This document shows, in pieces, positions 11,291 to 22,276 of a stretch of 64,000 nucleotides of DNA. The DNA is taken from positions 3,100,001 through 3,164,000 of the forward strand of contig JALGAS010000009.1 in NCBI GenBank assembly GCA_023078685.1, read 5' to 3'. The position numbers were made by a program, and so were the translations under genes. This DNA comes from Neopestalotiopsis rosae (lineage: Eukaryota; Ascomycota; Sordariomycetes; Amphisphaeriales; Sporocadaceae). The notes under the pieces are model-generated. The model was not told the DNA's origin and searched no databases. It worked only from the letters and a program-made list of their open reading frames with translations. How positions within the stretch are numbered: the first letter of the stretch is position 1; every line of letters starts with the position of its first letter.

Positions 11291-14209
11291 ATGTCGAGCG
11301 CCTTTCTGCGCATTCGGGGCTTCGCTGGCTGGAATCTTCCGACTCTGTCTGTGTATCGGACCAAGTTGCCGTCAGTTTCCAGGACCTCTGATCGCCTAGC
11401 CAGACACAGCCGTCCTTCATCTACGAGAGGCAGTCAACATCACCCATATCCATATCGATCCATCAACGAAAAGAATCACATTCGGCTTCTTTCATTGCAG
11501 CCCACATGTCGAGGTGACACTATTACAGTCAGTCTTCAGCACAGCAGTTTGGATCGAAACCCTGCCTACGAGGCTGTATCTTATACTTGGGATGACCCAT
11601 ATGCTGCGAAGTTGCTAGGCAGCGATTCGCCCACCATCGCCGTTAGGAATCAGCTTCGTTGCATCATTATATGTGATGGGTCGCATATGCACGTCTCGCC
11701 TAATCTCTACTCGGCGCTACGTCGATTGCGCCACTTTCATGACACTCGTGTCCTCTGGATCGATGCACTGTGCATAAATCAGGCAGACGAGACCGAAAAG
11801 GCGATGCAAGTCCAATCCATGCATGAAATCTACTCCAAGGCTAAGGAGGTTATCGTTTGGCTTGGGGAAGAAGACTCGTGGACAGCGTCTAGCAAGGATG
11901 TAATAAGTCGTTGGGCAGACGTGTATAGGTCAAACCCGAGCCTACATCAACCAGAGCTCCTACAATCTCTGAAGAAGCATAACACATTTAGCAGTGACCA
12001 GATCCGTTTCGAAGCATGGATTCGTAGGGCGTGGTTCACTCGTGCCTGGACATTCCAAGAGCTTTGTTTAGCTCACAAAGCTACCATGTACTGTGGTAGT
12101 CATGCAGTTCCATGGCAAGACTTCGGCGCTGCCTGTGCCGCAATCATAAAAGCTGGCCAAGCGGCATTCGTTTTTGAGGAACAAGAGAATATCCAGACTC
12201 TTCATGATTTCTGGAGACTTTGGAAGACCACGCCCGCAGCAGATCGTAGGGAAGATGAAAGATTCCAGCTCTCTCGTCTCTTACAAAGAACACGAATGCA
12301 ACAAGCCACGGATCCCAGAGATAAGCTGTACTCTCTCCTCGCAATTGCAAATCCACCTTGTGTGGATTCAAGTGCTTTCTCCATCGACTATACAAACTCT
12401 GTACAACATATATTCACACGATTTACAAGAGAAATGATCATAGAAGATGGAGACTTAGGCATCTTATCCGCAGTAAGAGCACCTCACAGTGGAGAGGCTT
12501 CAGATCCTGGATCAAGACATCATCTGCTACCTGAGGCGGAGGGACATATGCATGCTGTTGAGGCTATCGGGATGGTCACGGACAATCAAGATCATCTCGA
12601 GGGTGACATTATTTCGGAGCAAGAAGGCTCATCGGAAACCAGACCCTACAGAGAAGGGATCACAGAGCATTTGGATCCGGATTACATTCCATACCTTCCT
12701 TCCTGGGTTCCCGACTACGCCCAGGATAAACCTGAGTACGTTGCAGATGACGAGCTTATCCATCATGTGCCACCCACCAACTTGACCCGAACCAAGCATC
12801 CGCGCCCCATAGCACAACAGTACAGTGACGGATGGCCCCGATATTGGACCAACAAGCAATTCTCTTACAGCGGAAATCCACGAGATATCACCTTCGAGAC
12901 ACACAACCAATCACGTCTTGGTGTCTTTGGTATTAAAATAGGGACGATTGTTCGCACTTATGAGATGCCCTTCACAGCCGACCCATCAATCCGAGTTCCT
13001 GCACATGAACGTGGTACAGGATCCCCCGAAGCGTCCAGGAAGGACGATAGTCTTGCTGCCCTTCCGTCCCCGCCGTCGCCTTTGAATTTCAACTTTTTAA
13101 AGAAACTCTTGCCTGTGGCAGGCGACTTAATGGCCTCTACTAATGACATTCTTACAAATGACAATTATACACATACCAAAGAGCCCACTGCTCTAGCACT
13201 GCTCAAGACACTGACCGCAGACATGTTACCAATCTCCAGCCGGCTTCCTGAAAGTCATAAGCGTGTCGACTTCCCCTTTCATTACGATTGGTATTTCTGG
13301 AACCGACGCACTCTCGACCTCCTCACCAAGGCCGGACAGTTGTCATTGGCGGCACTGCTGGTGATGCCTCCCATAATACTGATGCTGATGTGGTATGTAC
13401 CCCGCCAGATCATCGAGGTATGGAAAGCAAAGGCTTCAGTACGGCTCCGTGGGGGTTCTACACAAGAGGATTGGACTGCTTTTGATGAACGTGAGCTCAA
13501 GTACCCCCGCCGGATCCGCGAGTTCTACCGTCAAGTCATTGTGGGACCTGAAGATCAAAGTATTTTCGAGGTTTGCAGGGCCAAGAATAGGGGCCTCAGC
13601 TTATTCCCCAGTAATACGTGGCTATGCGTACTGACAGTGCCATCACTCTTCATTATGTATCATATGAAGCAATTCATCGTCCCATTGATATGGCTGGGGG
13701 TGCAGTTCCCATTTGCCGCGGCTTTGCTGTTGCTCTACACCTATGGCGTCGTCAAGTCCCGTCGTCTTGCACGCATCGTCGAGCGCAGTCCCAGCGTGCC
13801 GGTTGGGTGGGATGCAATGGACGGTGAAGTCATCGCGGCGGCGATTGCTTTGGAGAGGGAAAACAAGGAACTCGCCGCAGAGCACCAAAGTCTGTGGGGC
13901 ATGGCTTGCGAAATCCAAAATGCCATTAATCGTGCAAGTTGGCGCCGTCATTTCTTTATCACGGATAACGGATACATGGGTGTCGGTCCCATTGGTATGA
14001 AGCCAGGAGACGAGGTTTGGTCCCTTATTGGCGGTCATGTGCCTTTTGTTCTCCGGAATCCCACGACAGCCCCAGAGAACAGCACTAAAGATTTCGTCCA
14101 TTTAGTTGGTGAATGTTATGTACACGGCATCATGGAGGGTCAAGCATGGGATGATTGCAGGTCTATGGATGACATGAAGAAAAAGGCCTCAAAACTCATA
14201 ATAGTATAA
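11291..14209 (+). CDS. HET-domain protein with C-terminal membrane segments
   Basis: A single exon of 972 aa if started at ATG 11291; an in-frame ATG at 11204 would add 29 residues. The HET (heterokaryon-incompatibility) domain occupies roughly residues 85-270, with the hallmark blocks YEAVSYTWDDP, RVLWIDALCINQADETEKAM and RAWFTRAWTFQELCLA. Past the domain are a typical linker (ATDPRDKLYSLLAIA), then three hydrophobic stretches around 700-720 and 800-850, and the usual HET-protein tail beginning near RHFFITDNGYMGVGP. Proteins with this domain can trigger cell death on non-self recognition; most are of unproven function. The membrane segments suggest anchoring in a membrane. It stands next to the P450 group without obvious co-regulation. 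Confidence 0.93.
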   Translation: MSSAFLRIRGFAGWNLPTLSVYRTKLPSVSRTSDRLARHSRPSSTRGSQHHPYPYRSINEKNHIRLLSLQPTCRGDTITVSLQHSSLDRNPAYEAVSYTWDDPYAAKLLGSDSPTIAVRNQLRCIIICDGSHMHVSPNLYSALRRLRHFHDTRVLWIDALCINQADETEKAMQVQSMHEIYSKAKEVIVWLGEEDSWTASSKDVISRWADVYRSNPSLHQPELLQSLKKHNTFSSDQIRFEAWIRRAWFTRAWTFQELCLAHKATMYCGSHAVPWQDFGAACAAIIKAGQAAFVFEEQENIQTLHDFWRLWKTTPAADRREDERFQLSRLLQRTRMQQATDPRDKLYSLLAIANPPCVDSSAFSIDYTNSVQHIFTRFTREMIIEDGDLGILSAVRAPHSGEASDPGSRHHLLPEAEGHMHAVEAIGMVTDNQDHLEGDIISEQEGSSETRPYREGITEHLDPDYIPYLPSWVPDYAQDKPEYVADDELIHHVPPTNLTRTKHPRPIAQQYSDGWPRYWTNKQFSYSGNPRDITFETHNQSRLGVFGIKIGTIVRTYEMPFTADPSIRVPAHERGTGSPEASRKDDSLAALPSPPSPLNFNFLKKLLPVAGDLMASTNDILTNDNYTHTKEPTALALLKTLTADMLPISSRLPESHKRVDFPFHYDWYFWNRRTLDLLTKAGQLSLAALLVMPPIILMLMWYVPRQIIEVWKAKASVRLRGGSTQEDWTAFDERELKYPRRIREFYRQVIVGPEDQSIFEVCRAKNRGLSLFPSNTWLCVLTVPSLFIMYHMKQFIVPLIWLGVQFPFAAALLLLYTYGVVKSRRLARIVERSPSVPVGWDAMDGEVIAAAIALERENKELAAEHQSLWGMACEIQNAINRASWRRHFFITDNGYMGVGPIGMKPGDEVWSLIGGHVPFVLRNPTTAPENSTKDFVHLVGECYVHGIMEGQAWDDCRSMDDMKKKASKLIIV

Positions 14210-14610
14210 ACATTTCGACGGGGTTATATCTCGATATGAAAGCAGTCTTGCACCCTTGGGCATTTCAAAAGTAAACGAGGTCAATTGTCTCCATATTGAT
14301 CACGGGATTGCGTGTCTTGTAACATTGATGTTGTAGCGATTGCCATCATATTTATGTACAGCGTCGTTGCCAGTAACTCGGGGAAAGTTAGCCCAAACTT
14401 GTTTTTATATACTACATGATGTCTTCAGGATCTATTGTGCAATTTGCACAAGCTAGTTGAAACAACGATGGGTATGGAAATTTGAATTTGCTGCTCGGGA
14501 AGACATATTCTAGACATGGTGCCGGGTTCTCATCTCTCTGCACCGTCTTTGATAACGACTAACGCTGCTTAGCTCCGGACACGAAAGCTTGCTTCAGTCC
14601 ACGCCTGGCA
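14210..14610. other. Convergent intergenic stretch
   Basis: About 400 bp between the 3' ends of the HET gene and the first P450. I see nothing beyond likely 3' untranslated sequence. Confidence 0.5.
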
Positions 14611-16515
14611 TCATGGGTACGTATCAAGCTTCCTTGCAATTGAAACTCGGCACGGATATCGATCCACTGCGTGCGAGCCGCCGCCTCCTCCTTCAACTGC
14701 ATAAGGTCGATCTCCAAACGCCACTCTGATCCGCTTGCTGGGATGCGTCTCGTCCCACTCGGCATATGCATTATGGATATCGAACTCCCGAACCGTCATG
14801 GCAAGTGTCACGGTAACTTCCATGATGGACAGTGTCTGTCCGGGGCAGCTCCGTGGGCCAAACTCAAACGGCCTGTACCCGCCCTTGGGTGGGTACAGTG
14901 GATGATCAGGGCCGACGAGCCAGCGCTCCGGAATGAAGCTGCGTGGCTCCTTGAACAGTTCGGGGCTGCGATGCATAGCCAGGTGCAATGACCATACATT
15001 GCAACCAGCGGTGGGATACAATGTCCCGTGGCGGTCTTTCAGCACGATGCCAGGCGTGCCGACGCGCATGGCAGATGCTGGTGGGAAGATTCGCATAGTC
15101 TCTTTGATACATGCGTTGGTGTAGGGCAACTTGTTCAGCAATGTAGGGTCTGCCGCTATACGGGCACCAGCCTTTGAGATGTCTTCGCCAAGGACCTCAT
15201 CGTGTTCTGCTCGGATGCGGGAAAGTGGTCCCGGATTCTCGTACAAAAGGTGGTATGTGTAGACGAGAGCGCTGGAAGTCGTATCATGTCCGCCGATGAG
15301 AAAAAGGCGCAGCTGCGCGCAGGCAAGGTACTTGAACATGGGTTCCATTGGCCCAGGTCTATCGCCATGCTCGACCAAATAAGCATCTACTAAGAGTTCG
15401 GCCATGCTTTTCGTCTGTTTTGGTTTGGATTCTTGGCCAATGCCATGCTCGCCACGGCGTTGAGAAAGATTGTCTTCAAGTACCGCGCCAATGTATTTAC
15501 TGATCTTGTTCCCATGGTACGCTACGACGAGAGGACGAACGGGGTTCCAGCGTTTGAATGGATTCAAGCTGCTTCCAAAGGAGCCCCACTTTATCATGGC
15601 CCGGAGGTGTCGAGGCATTCCGGAGTCTTTGATCTGATAGTCGAATAGCCTGTCTCTGAGAAATTATTAGCGAATGAATAAAATACCACGTTAGTCGAGG
15701 GCATTGTGGTCTTACAGAGATATCGTTGAGATGACCTCCAATGTGAGAGGAATTGTATCGTCCTCCAGCTGAAACATTTTGCCTTCATGTGCGCGGCGAC
15801 GCAGCTTTTCGCATAACACTTCGCATTGGGCAACCACCTTGGGGGCTTGTTGAAGAATGACCGACGTGCTCAGTATTGGGGTAAAGATTGCCCTCCATTT
15901 CTTCCACATAGCATCTTCCATGCTGATCAGATTTGGACCACCGGAGAGTTCAGTAAATGCGTTACCAAGAAAGTCTGGTTTACCAGGGTTGTTCTGTTGC
16001 ATCATTTGCATTGCCATGCTTGGACTCTTGAGAACCAACATTGGCCCAGCTATTGGCCAGAAATCCAAATAGAATGCGTCGCTCTCAATGGACCAGGCCA
16101 TTTCGGTCAAAGCATAGTTGAAAAGAGCATCTGAAGGTTGCTTGTCTACGAAAGGCATGATTGAAAGCAAATGCCCAGTGATCCAATTGTATGGTGGCAT
16201 AGGCTTCTACCGTCAGCGAACGCATTAAGTAAACGGATTATTCATCGCAAAACACATACCAGACGCTGCCGACGGAGATCCATGAGTACTTTCCGACAAC
16301 GATATATACTCGCTACGATGTAGACTGCAGAGACTGTAAAGATGATAATTGAAAACTGGATTGGCGCATAGACGATGATGGCTGGCGACAACCACGGAAT
16401 ACTAATGGCACCGTATTTCAGCTCCCGTGGTATCTGAGGGAGGGCCCGGGAGGTATATTGGGTATCTACTTACCACAGTTCCACGGATTTCATCACAGCT
16501 TTGATAGATGGCCAT
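14611..16515 (-). CDS. Cytochrome P450 monooxygenase 1
   Basis: Haem-thiolate monooxygenase, probably bound to the endoplasmic reticulum. Exons 16515..16474, 16433..16260, 16203..15716 and 15655..14611 give 582 aa; introns are 40, 56 and 60 bp and all phases fit. An N-terminal membrane anchor follows a short leader (APIQFSIIIFTVSAVYIVAS, about residues 33-52). Motifs in order: I-helix GGHDTT (about 350), K-helix ETMR (about 415), and the haem loop FEFGPRSCPG (about 510) with the ligand Cys. The tail DRYPCRVSIARK is typical of several fungal P450 families. All canonical residues are present, so the enzyme should be active; the substrate is unknown. It is transcribed away from the HET gene and in the same direction as P450 2. 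Confidence 0.93.
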
Positions 16516-17606
16516 GCTTCAAGAGAACGACTTCGTAAGTATTGCTCCATTATACCAGTTTGATTACAATATCAAGCAAATTCTGAAAGGTGAGTATTTT
16601 TCTCTAGAGAAATTGCGTAGTTCTTTGAGACGGCCGGATGAGACCGTCGAAGAACGGGAATGGTGTGATACGTTGGAACTGGCACCTAATTAAAGCCGGC
16701 TCAAGTGTCAAGTCAACCTTACAGAGAATAGAGCAATGCTCTACCATCGTACGATCATCGCTCAATCTAACTACCGTGAACTCGGTCGCACTGTGCGACT
16801 TTACCACGGTATTATTCCTAGGATGTGAGGAAAATAACAAGCCTTCACCTCTTCAACCAGGCCACCAACTTTCCAATCAGGCCATTTCAAAGTCCAAACT
16901 CGGCAGTTGAGGCTCTAACAACGGCGTAGACATGATGCCGGCCTCCGAAGCACGGCCAAGCTGAGAAAGATGAAAGTGCAAACTTAAGAATCCACTGATG
17001 ACAGCCACCTGAACAGATGAACAGTGGTTGATCAGCATTCGTGCCTTGTCATTCAGCTGCTTCAATCACTACACGAGTCACTCATGAACTTTAATCATCA
17101 CACAGAGAGTGGAGCGGTTCTCCTTCCTGACAAGTGCAGCCTTCAATTTGCATGGCCCTGGTAAAAAAAAAAAAAAGAGATTATCACGTACCCGCTCAAT
17201 CAAATACCTTAAATTTTGTCTGACTGCATTTATGCGACAACCGAAGTAGATAAGCGAAAAGAACAATCTAGATATAACAACAACAAGTGCCGTTCGCAGG
17301 CCCCGATATCTCGTCAGCCGTTTACAGTAAGCTCACATAGATATCAGCTTGCCACTGAACAAGGCATACGTGAAAATCCCCTGCCCCCTGCATCATGGCC
17401 CCACTGCTTTACCAAGAAATACAGGTGACAGGAACTGTGCTTCTATGGTTCGGTATACTCTGTCCAATAGCACGCTGGCATTTTCAATTGGCGATTGCCG
17501 AGCGCCAGGTTCTTGGATCTTATACCCACAACCCGTTTCGCTCCGGGGTACTAGCTCGAATCTAATACTATGGATCAGGTACGAAGTATGAGTAATCTGC
17601 TCTACC
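16516..17606. other. 1.1-kb intergenic stretch
   Basis: Lies between P450 1 (its promoter side) and the 3' end of P450 2. Contains a poly(A) run near 17163-17176. No gene is supported. Confidence 0.5.
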
Positions 17607-19597
17607 CTATAGCGAATGGTCCCACCAGCCCCCGGGAGACTCAGCGCTTGGCGGAGTCACTATCGTGTGCTGACGCCGGCGGATCAGGTATTTGGCGTCT
17701 GTGCCGTAGCTGATGGAAGTGCCCCACCAGAGGTGTCTGGAGCGTTCGGCACCGGGCGGCAGTCGGAGGTCATAGTGCAATATAACATGGGCTGCGATTA
17801 GCTTGATAACGTTGACGGCAAAAAACCTGCCAGGGCTGCTCGGGACGGAACGATCCATAATTAGCTCATCTCCATCAAATATCGCACGTGGGCGCCTTTT
17901 GACCAACTTACCAGACAGTGGCCTTGTACCCGAAAGGGATGTAGCTTCTGTACATCTCATGTGAGCCCCCACCGCCGACTGGCACGCTCTGCATGGGCCC
18001 ATTGTCAAGCCACCGCTCAGCCGACCACTGGAATGGGTTCTCATAAAATTCTTCATCGTGGTGGAGACCCCAGACTGGGATGCCAACTTTAATTCCACGA
18101 GGTATCGCGCCCACCGTTGGCACACTGATTTGACTACCCCGGGCTGTGGTTGTCTTCATCGCGATGCGGGACACAAAGCCCCGCAGGCGTAAGGTCTCCT
18201 TGAAGCAGGCCTCCATCGTGGGCAAAGATTCCAGGAACACCTGCCCTGCGTGAGGGTTCTGGTCTCTAGTCTGGCAGTAGATCCGATATCCGGTCTCGAC
18301 CTCAGTTCGTACACGGTCCATCAAGCTCGGTCCACTCAACCCCTGCTCAGCATGTTCCTTGGCCGAGAAGAGAAGATCGAGCAACATGCTGTTGAGATTG
18401 AGACCGGTACTGTGGGTGGAGGTGAAGTTCATCAAACTCAGACGCCGCGTCAGGAAATCCAAGGAGAACTTGGCCGCATTGCCACTCTGGGCCGCTTTGA
18501 CGGCATCCGCACACGACCAAGTGAGGAGGTTATTCTTCTCATTGTTAGCGTATCCAGGAAACCGATCGATCATACGAGGTAGGCTGGGTTCTTACGGGTT
18601 GAGACACATTAATTTCTGCTTTGCCCGAAGCCAACTCCACTTGGTCGCGCAAGCGTTCTTTGATGGTAGGGCTCGTGATACTTGCACACCTTGCGTGGTA
18701 GTACTTGTCGGTAAGCACAATCAGGTAGCCAAAAACACTGTCTTTCAGGTTAGAGTGACTACCAAGGTTACTGATACTGAACAGGTATCTTACGGGCGCA
18801 GGAAAGATGGCAGGATGCCAATGATGCCGGCTTTCAGCATTACATTCTGGTTGAAGCTGCTGGCGTAGTACAAGTACGACGGATCATTGCACAGGGGCTT
18901 GCCCACGAAGATACTGCTGACAGACTGTACGACGACCCGCTTCCAGAATTTGAAACCTTCAATGAGTTTCCATTCTTCGTGATCGAATCCGGCTTGGCCA
19001 TCGAGTGCATGCTCCACTTCCTCGGCTAATGGTGATAAAAGCTCGAAAAACCGCCTAGTGAGGTTCTTACGGAATGCTTCTCGGTAGATGCGTTCGTGAA
19101 TGGTAGTCTGATCTAGAAGCATCGTGTAGTCCGCCCGGATGAACTGTTTATGCGTTTCGATAATACTGAAGTCTTCCTCGACCTGTTCATTGAGCCTTTT
19201 CATGAATGAGAGTCAGCTCCATTCCATTTTCATCAGTAGAAAATGTCATAGCCATACCAATCAATTTGAGAAGGCGGAATGAGTATTTCGGCGCCAGTAA
19301 AGAGGTTCGGAAGGACAAAAGACCGGTCATTCTTCGAATACTGCTAGACTTGAGCTTTTGATCTATACCCCGGACTTGTGCAGTGTTGAGGGAAAATACC
19401 TTTTCGTATCCCTCTCTAATCATCTCACGTGTGTAGAAGACGCTGCGAAGATACGACCTGGTGCGCTTGAAGGGTCCCTGGTGGTCTTGACCAACCCACG
19501 GAATGCCATCGGGAATCTCAGAGCCCAACGTCGAAATCTTGTATGCTAGAAAGGCAAAAAAGCCGCCGAGAAAAGAAACAATGGTCAATGAGAACAT
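17607..19597 (-). CDS. Cytochrome P450 monooxygenase 2 with an unusual haem loop
   Basis: Six exons: 19597..19400, 19343..19258, 19195..18794, 18737..18596, 18537..17912 and 17835..17607, giving 560 aa; introns 56, 62, 56, 58 and 76 bp, all phases consistent. N-terminal anchor LTIVSFLGGFFAFLAYKI, then GIPWVGQD. The K-helix is ETLR and the PERF-like element is WSAERW. The last intron falls inside the Cys codon (TG|C), and the haem loop reads FGYKATVCPGRF: the Cys ligand and PGRF are present, but the usual Gly and His/Arg of FGxGxHxC are Lys and Thr. The exon lengths and motifs parallel P450 3, its likely paralogue. The change at the haem loop may lower or alter activity; the substrate is unknown. 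Confidence 0.9.
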
Positions 19598-20280
19598 GGC
19601 TGTTTTTGCAAGAATACGTTCAATAATGTGTTTAGTTAATACTGAAAAACTCACAAATACGCAAAACATGGTTTGGGATCTACTCTAACATTTATATAGT
19701 CACTTCGGCTTCTTGTTGTTCAGATCGGGTAGAGTCATCGCTATCTACACAGGGACTTGACCAAGCGGATGGATGACACGACATAGAGCAAGTCACAAAC
19801 TTCAATTTGGATATCCGAGAGATATGCCGGCTTGTAAATCAGCGTTCCAGATGGGTAGCCCATGCTGATCACCGTTTGAGTTGCTTAGTGACGAATCATT
19901 CCCATCGCGGTGTCCAAGAGTATAGTCGAAGGTCACAGCCTGGAACAGCCGAGTGCCGTCGTATCCACAACTGAGAATCCTATCTCGGTCTCGGGCTTCG
20001 GAATCGTACTTGCCTGTGCGAATCGAAAGACTATGAGAAATCGTGAACTTTAAGACAAATAGCTCCTTGGATACATTCGGCAGATGATGCAGAGGACATA
20101 ACTGTCCCAAGCTCGCACTGTCATCGTCTGACAGAACTATTGACATGGATATGGTATTTGTGAACTACAAAATTGAAACGATTATATATGCCCATACTTA
20201 CTCCTTACATTTTCGCCGTTACTGCATCCATCATAATACACATCACAAGTATCATTTCGAACGATTTATCGACAAGCAAA
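19598..20280. other. Divergent promoter stretch between P450 2 and the methyltransferase
   Basis: About 680 bp separate two divergently transcribed genes, so a shared regulatory region is plausible. A 114-codon - strand frame (20146-19802) lies inside it; it is free of stops but shows no family or splice evidence and is not called. Confidence 0.45.
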
Positions 20281-21473
20281 ATGGGTTCTCAAATTCCTTC
20301 CATTGATCCGGCACAACTTCTGATGCACGAATCTCTGGCACGCATTGTCACTATGACAGCATTGCGCTCCATCATCGAGCTTCGCTTGTATGACGTATGT
20401 ATACTCCCGTATTCTGAACCACTTGACCGTCAGTTTGAATGGCAACAAGCTCTAGCTGACACATGGTCAACCTTTCAGCTCGTCCCGGAAACCGGCACCA
20501 TAGCTGTCACTCAACTCGCAAAATCGAGCGGAGCGACCGAAGACTTGCTTGCTCGTCTCTTGCGTCCGTTACTAGCATCCAACATCTTCGCTTCTCCCAG
20601 CGCGGGAGAATATGCCCATACCCCAGTTTCCGCTGGCTTCAAACAGCCGGCAATTCGCGCCGCCTTCTTGCATGGCTTTGACGAGACGCTTCCATGCTTC
20701 TTGGTACAGCACCGCTGGCTGGCAGAAAATGGGTGGAAATCTCCCGAGTCAAGTGATAACTGTCCCTTTTCTATGACGCATGGGGGTGACTCACTGTTCG
20801 GTCACCTGGCCAAGCATCCGGAAAAGGCAGAGGTCTTCGACCGAGATCAGGAGATGGAATTCATTGGGATAGTGGGAGTCTTTCCATTTGGGCGGGAAAT
20901 CCAATGGTCAAGTGCCGACGACGTCTTGGTCGACGTCGGAGGCGGCAAGGGTCAAGCATCTCGGGCGCTGGCCAAGGCGCACCCGGAGTTGCACGGCAGA
21001 ATCATCTTACAAGACCAGGCACTGGTCCTGAGCAGCGTGGACCAGGATGTCCACGCTGTGGTGAAGAAGACGATGGCTTACAACTTCTTTGATCCTCAGC
21101 CAGTAAAAGGTGAGATGACATGACCCGAAAATTTGAAAGCATTCGCTGATAAGAAATACTTTTAGGGGCCGCATTCTACTACCTACGTCGCATTCTGTGC
21201 GACTGGCCCGATGCCGCTTGCAAACTCATATTGAAAAACCAAGCTGAGGCCATGGACTCTCACTCTCGTTTGTTAATCGCTGCTTTTGTTGTCCCCGAAG
21301 TTGGCTGTGATTTCTTGACGGCTGCCTCGGATGCTGTCATGATGACCTATGCAGGTAAAGAGCGAACAGAGGCTCAATTTCAACACCTGTTGGAGAGCGT
21401 AGGCCTGTCTCTCACCCGCGTCTGGCAGAAGCCTGGGGAGCTTCAAGCAGTTGTAGAGGCTCGACTCGCGTAA
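20281..21473 (+). CDS. SAM-dependent O-methyltransferase
   Basis: Class I O-methyltransferase of the plant/fungal OMT type, expected to methylate a hydroxyl on a small molecule in the cytosol. Exons 20281..20394, 20479..21109 and 21166..21473 give 350 aa. The N-terminal winged-helix dimerisation part includes ETGTIAVTQLA and DLLARLLRPL. SAM-binding motif I is VLVDVGGGKGQASRAL (about 215-230), followed by IILQDQ. In the conserved segment that normally reads ILHDW, this protein has ILCDW: the catalytic-base His is Cys. The stretch after it (DSHSRLLIAAFVVPE) is conventional. An ATG at 20173 is in frame but adds a hydrophobic leader unlike the family, so I chose 20281. It is surrounded by P450s. 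Confidence 0.92.
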
Positions 21474-22276
21474 CATAAATTTATGGGTAGGTAGTGAAAT
21501 TAGCATTTCTCCTCTATCGAAAAATTCAAAGCTCGTTGTTGACCTGCATCGTGTTTAAAAAAATTACTTGTTCTTAGGATTTCATACAAAACAACATGTA
21601 TGTTTTCTGTCAGAATGGGCAATCGAGCTTCCTATTTCCGTTGCCAATGAACTGCTCGTGTATGTTTTTGCTGAAAAGTGATACGGACATCTACATGAGG
21701 AAATGTTCTCAGATCTCGATTAATGTGGAATGGCCAAATGGACTCAAAAATTTGTTCAAACACAAAAGTGGGAAATTGAAGTCACAAACATCCTGGTTCT
21801 GAGATGAGACGAGATCTTTGCCCTTTTCTTTTCTCATAATAATTTTCACAAACATCTAAACATGCAGATAGACGTCTGAGAGATGAAAATATTGGGGGAA
21901 GTGTGTAAACCCTGAGAATCTTCAAGTGTCGGACCTTATCGTACCATGCTGAGCCAGATTTTCCCTGCATGACGTCAGCCACGGAAATTCATTAAGGTCG
22001 TATCAGACAGAATTCATCTAATAATTCATTTGCCGCAGTTATACAACCCAATTGCCGTACTTATCTAGTACCCTTGGAGTTTGTTGGGCAAAGCGAGGAC
22101 CTGCCGAGATCCGCCCACAATTAGAGTTTACTTGGGTGATCAAGACCCACGATGGGGGCGCTGCATTGGTGTAATGAGTACCTCCCACTCTTTGCTTCCT
22201 CCCGATTCCCCCTTCTTTCCTCTCTCTATCTCATTCTCGAGCCCGTCTAGCAAAGCCAGTTCTGAGAAAAAAAATC
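21474..22276. other. Intergenic stretch before P450 3
   Basis: About 800 bp with the promoter of P450 3 in its right part (CT-rich tract at 22185-22250). No gene is supported. Confidence 0.5.

Noticed and set aside
19200..19400. Apparent frameshift in the N-terminal part of P450 2
   Set aside because: A 56-bp intron at 19399-19344 moves the reading to another frame (YSKNDRSFVLPNLFTG, IPPSQID) and restores normal P450 text, so no frameshift is needed.
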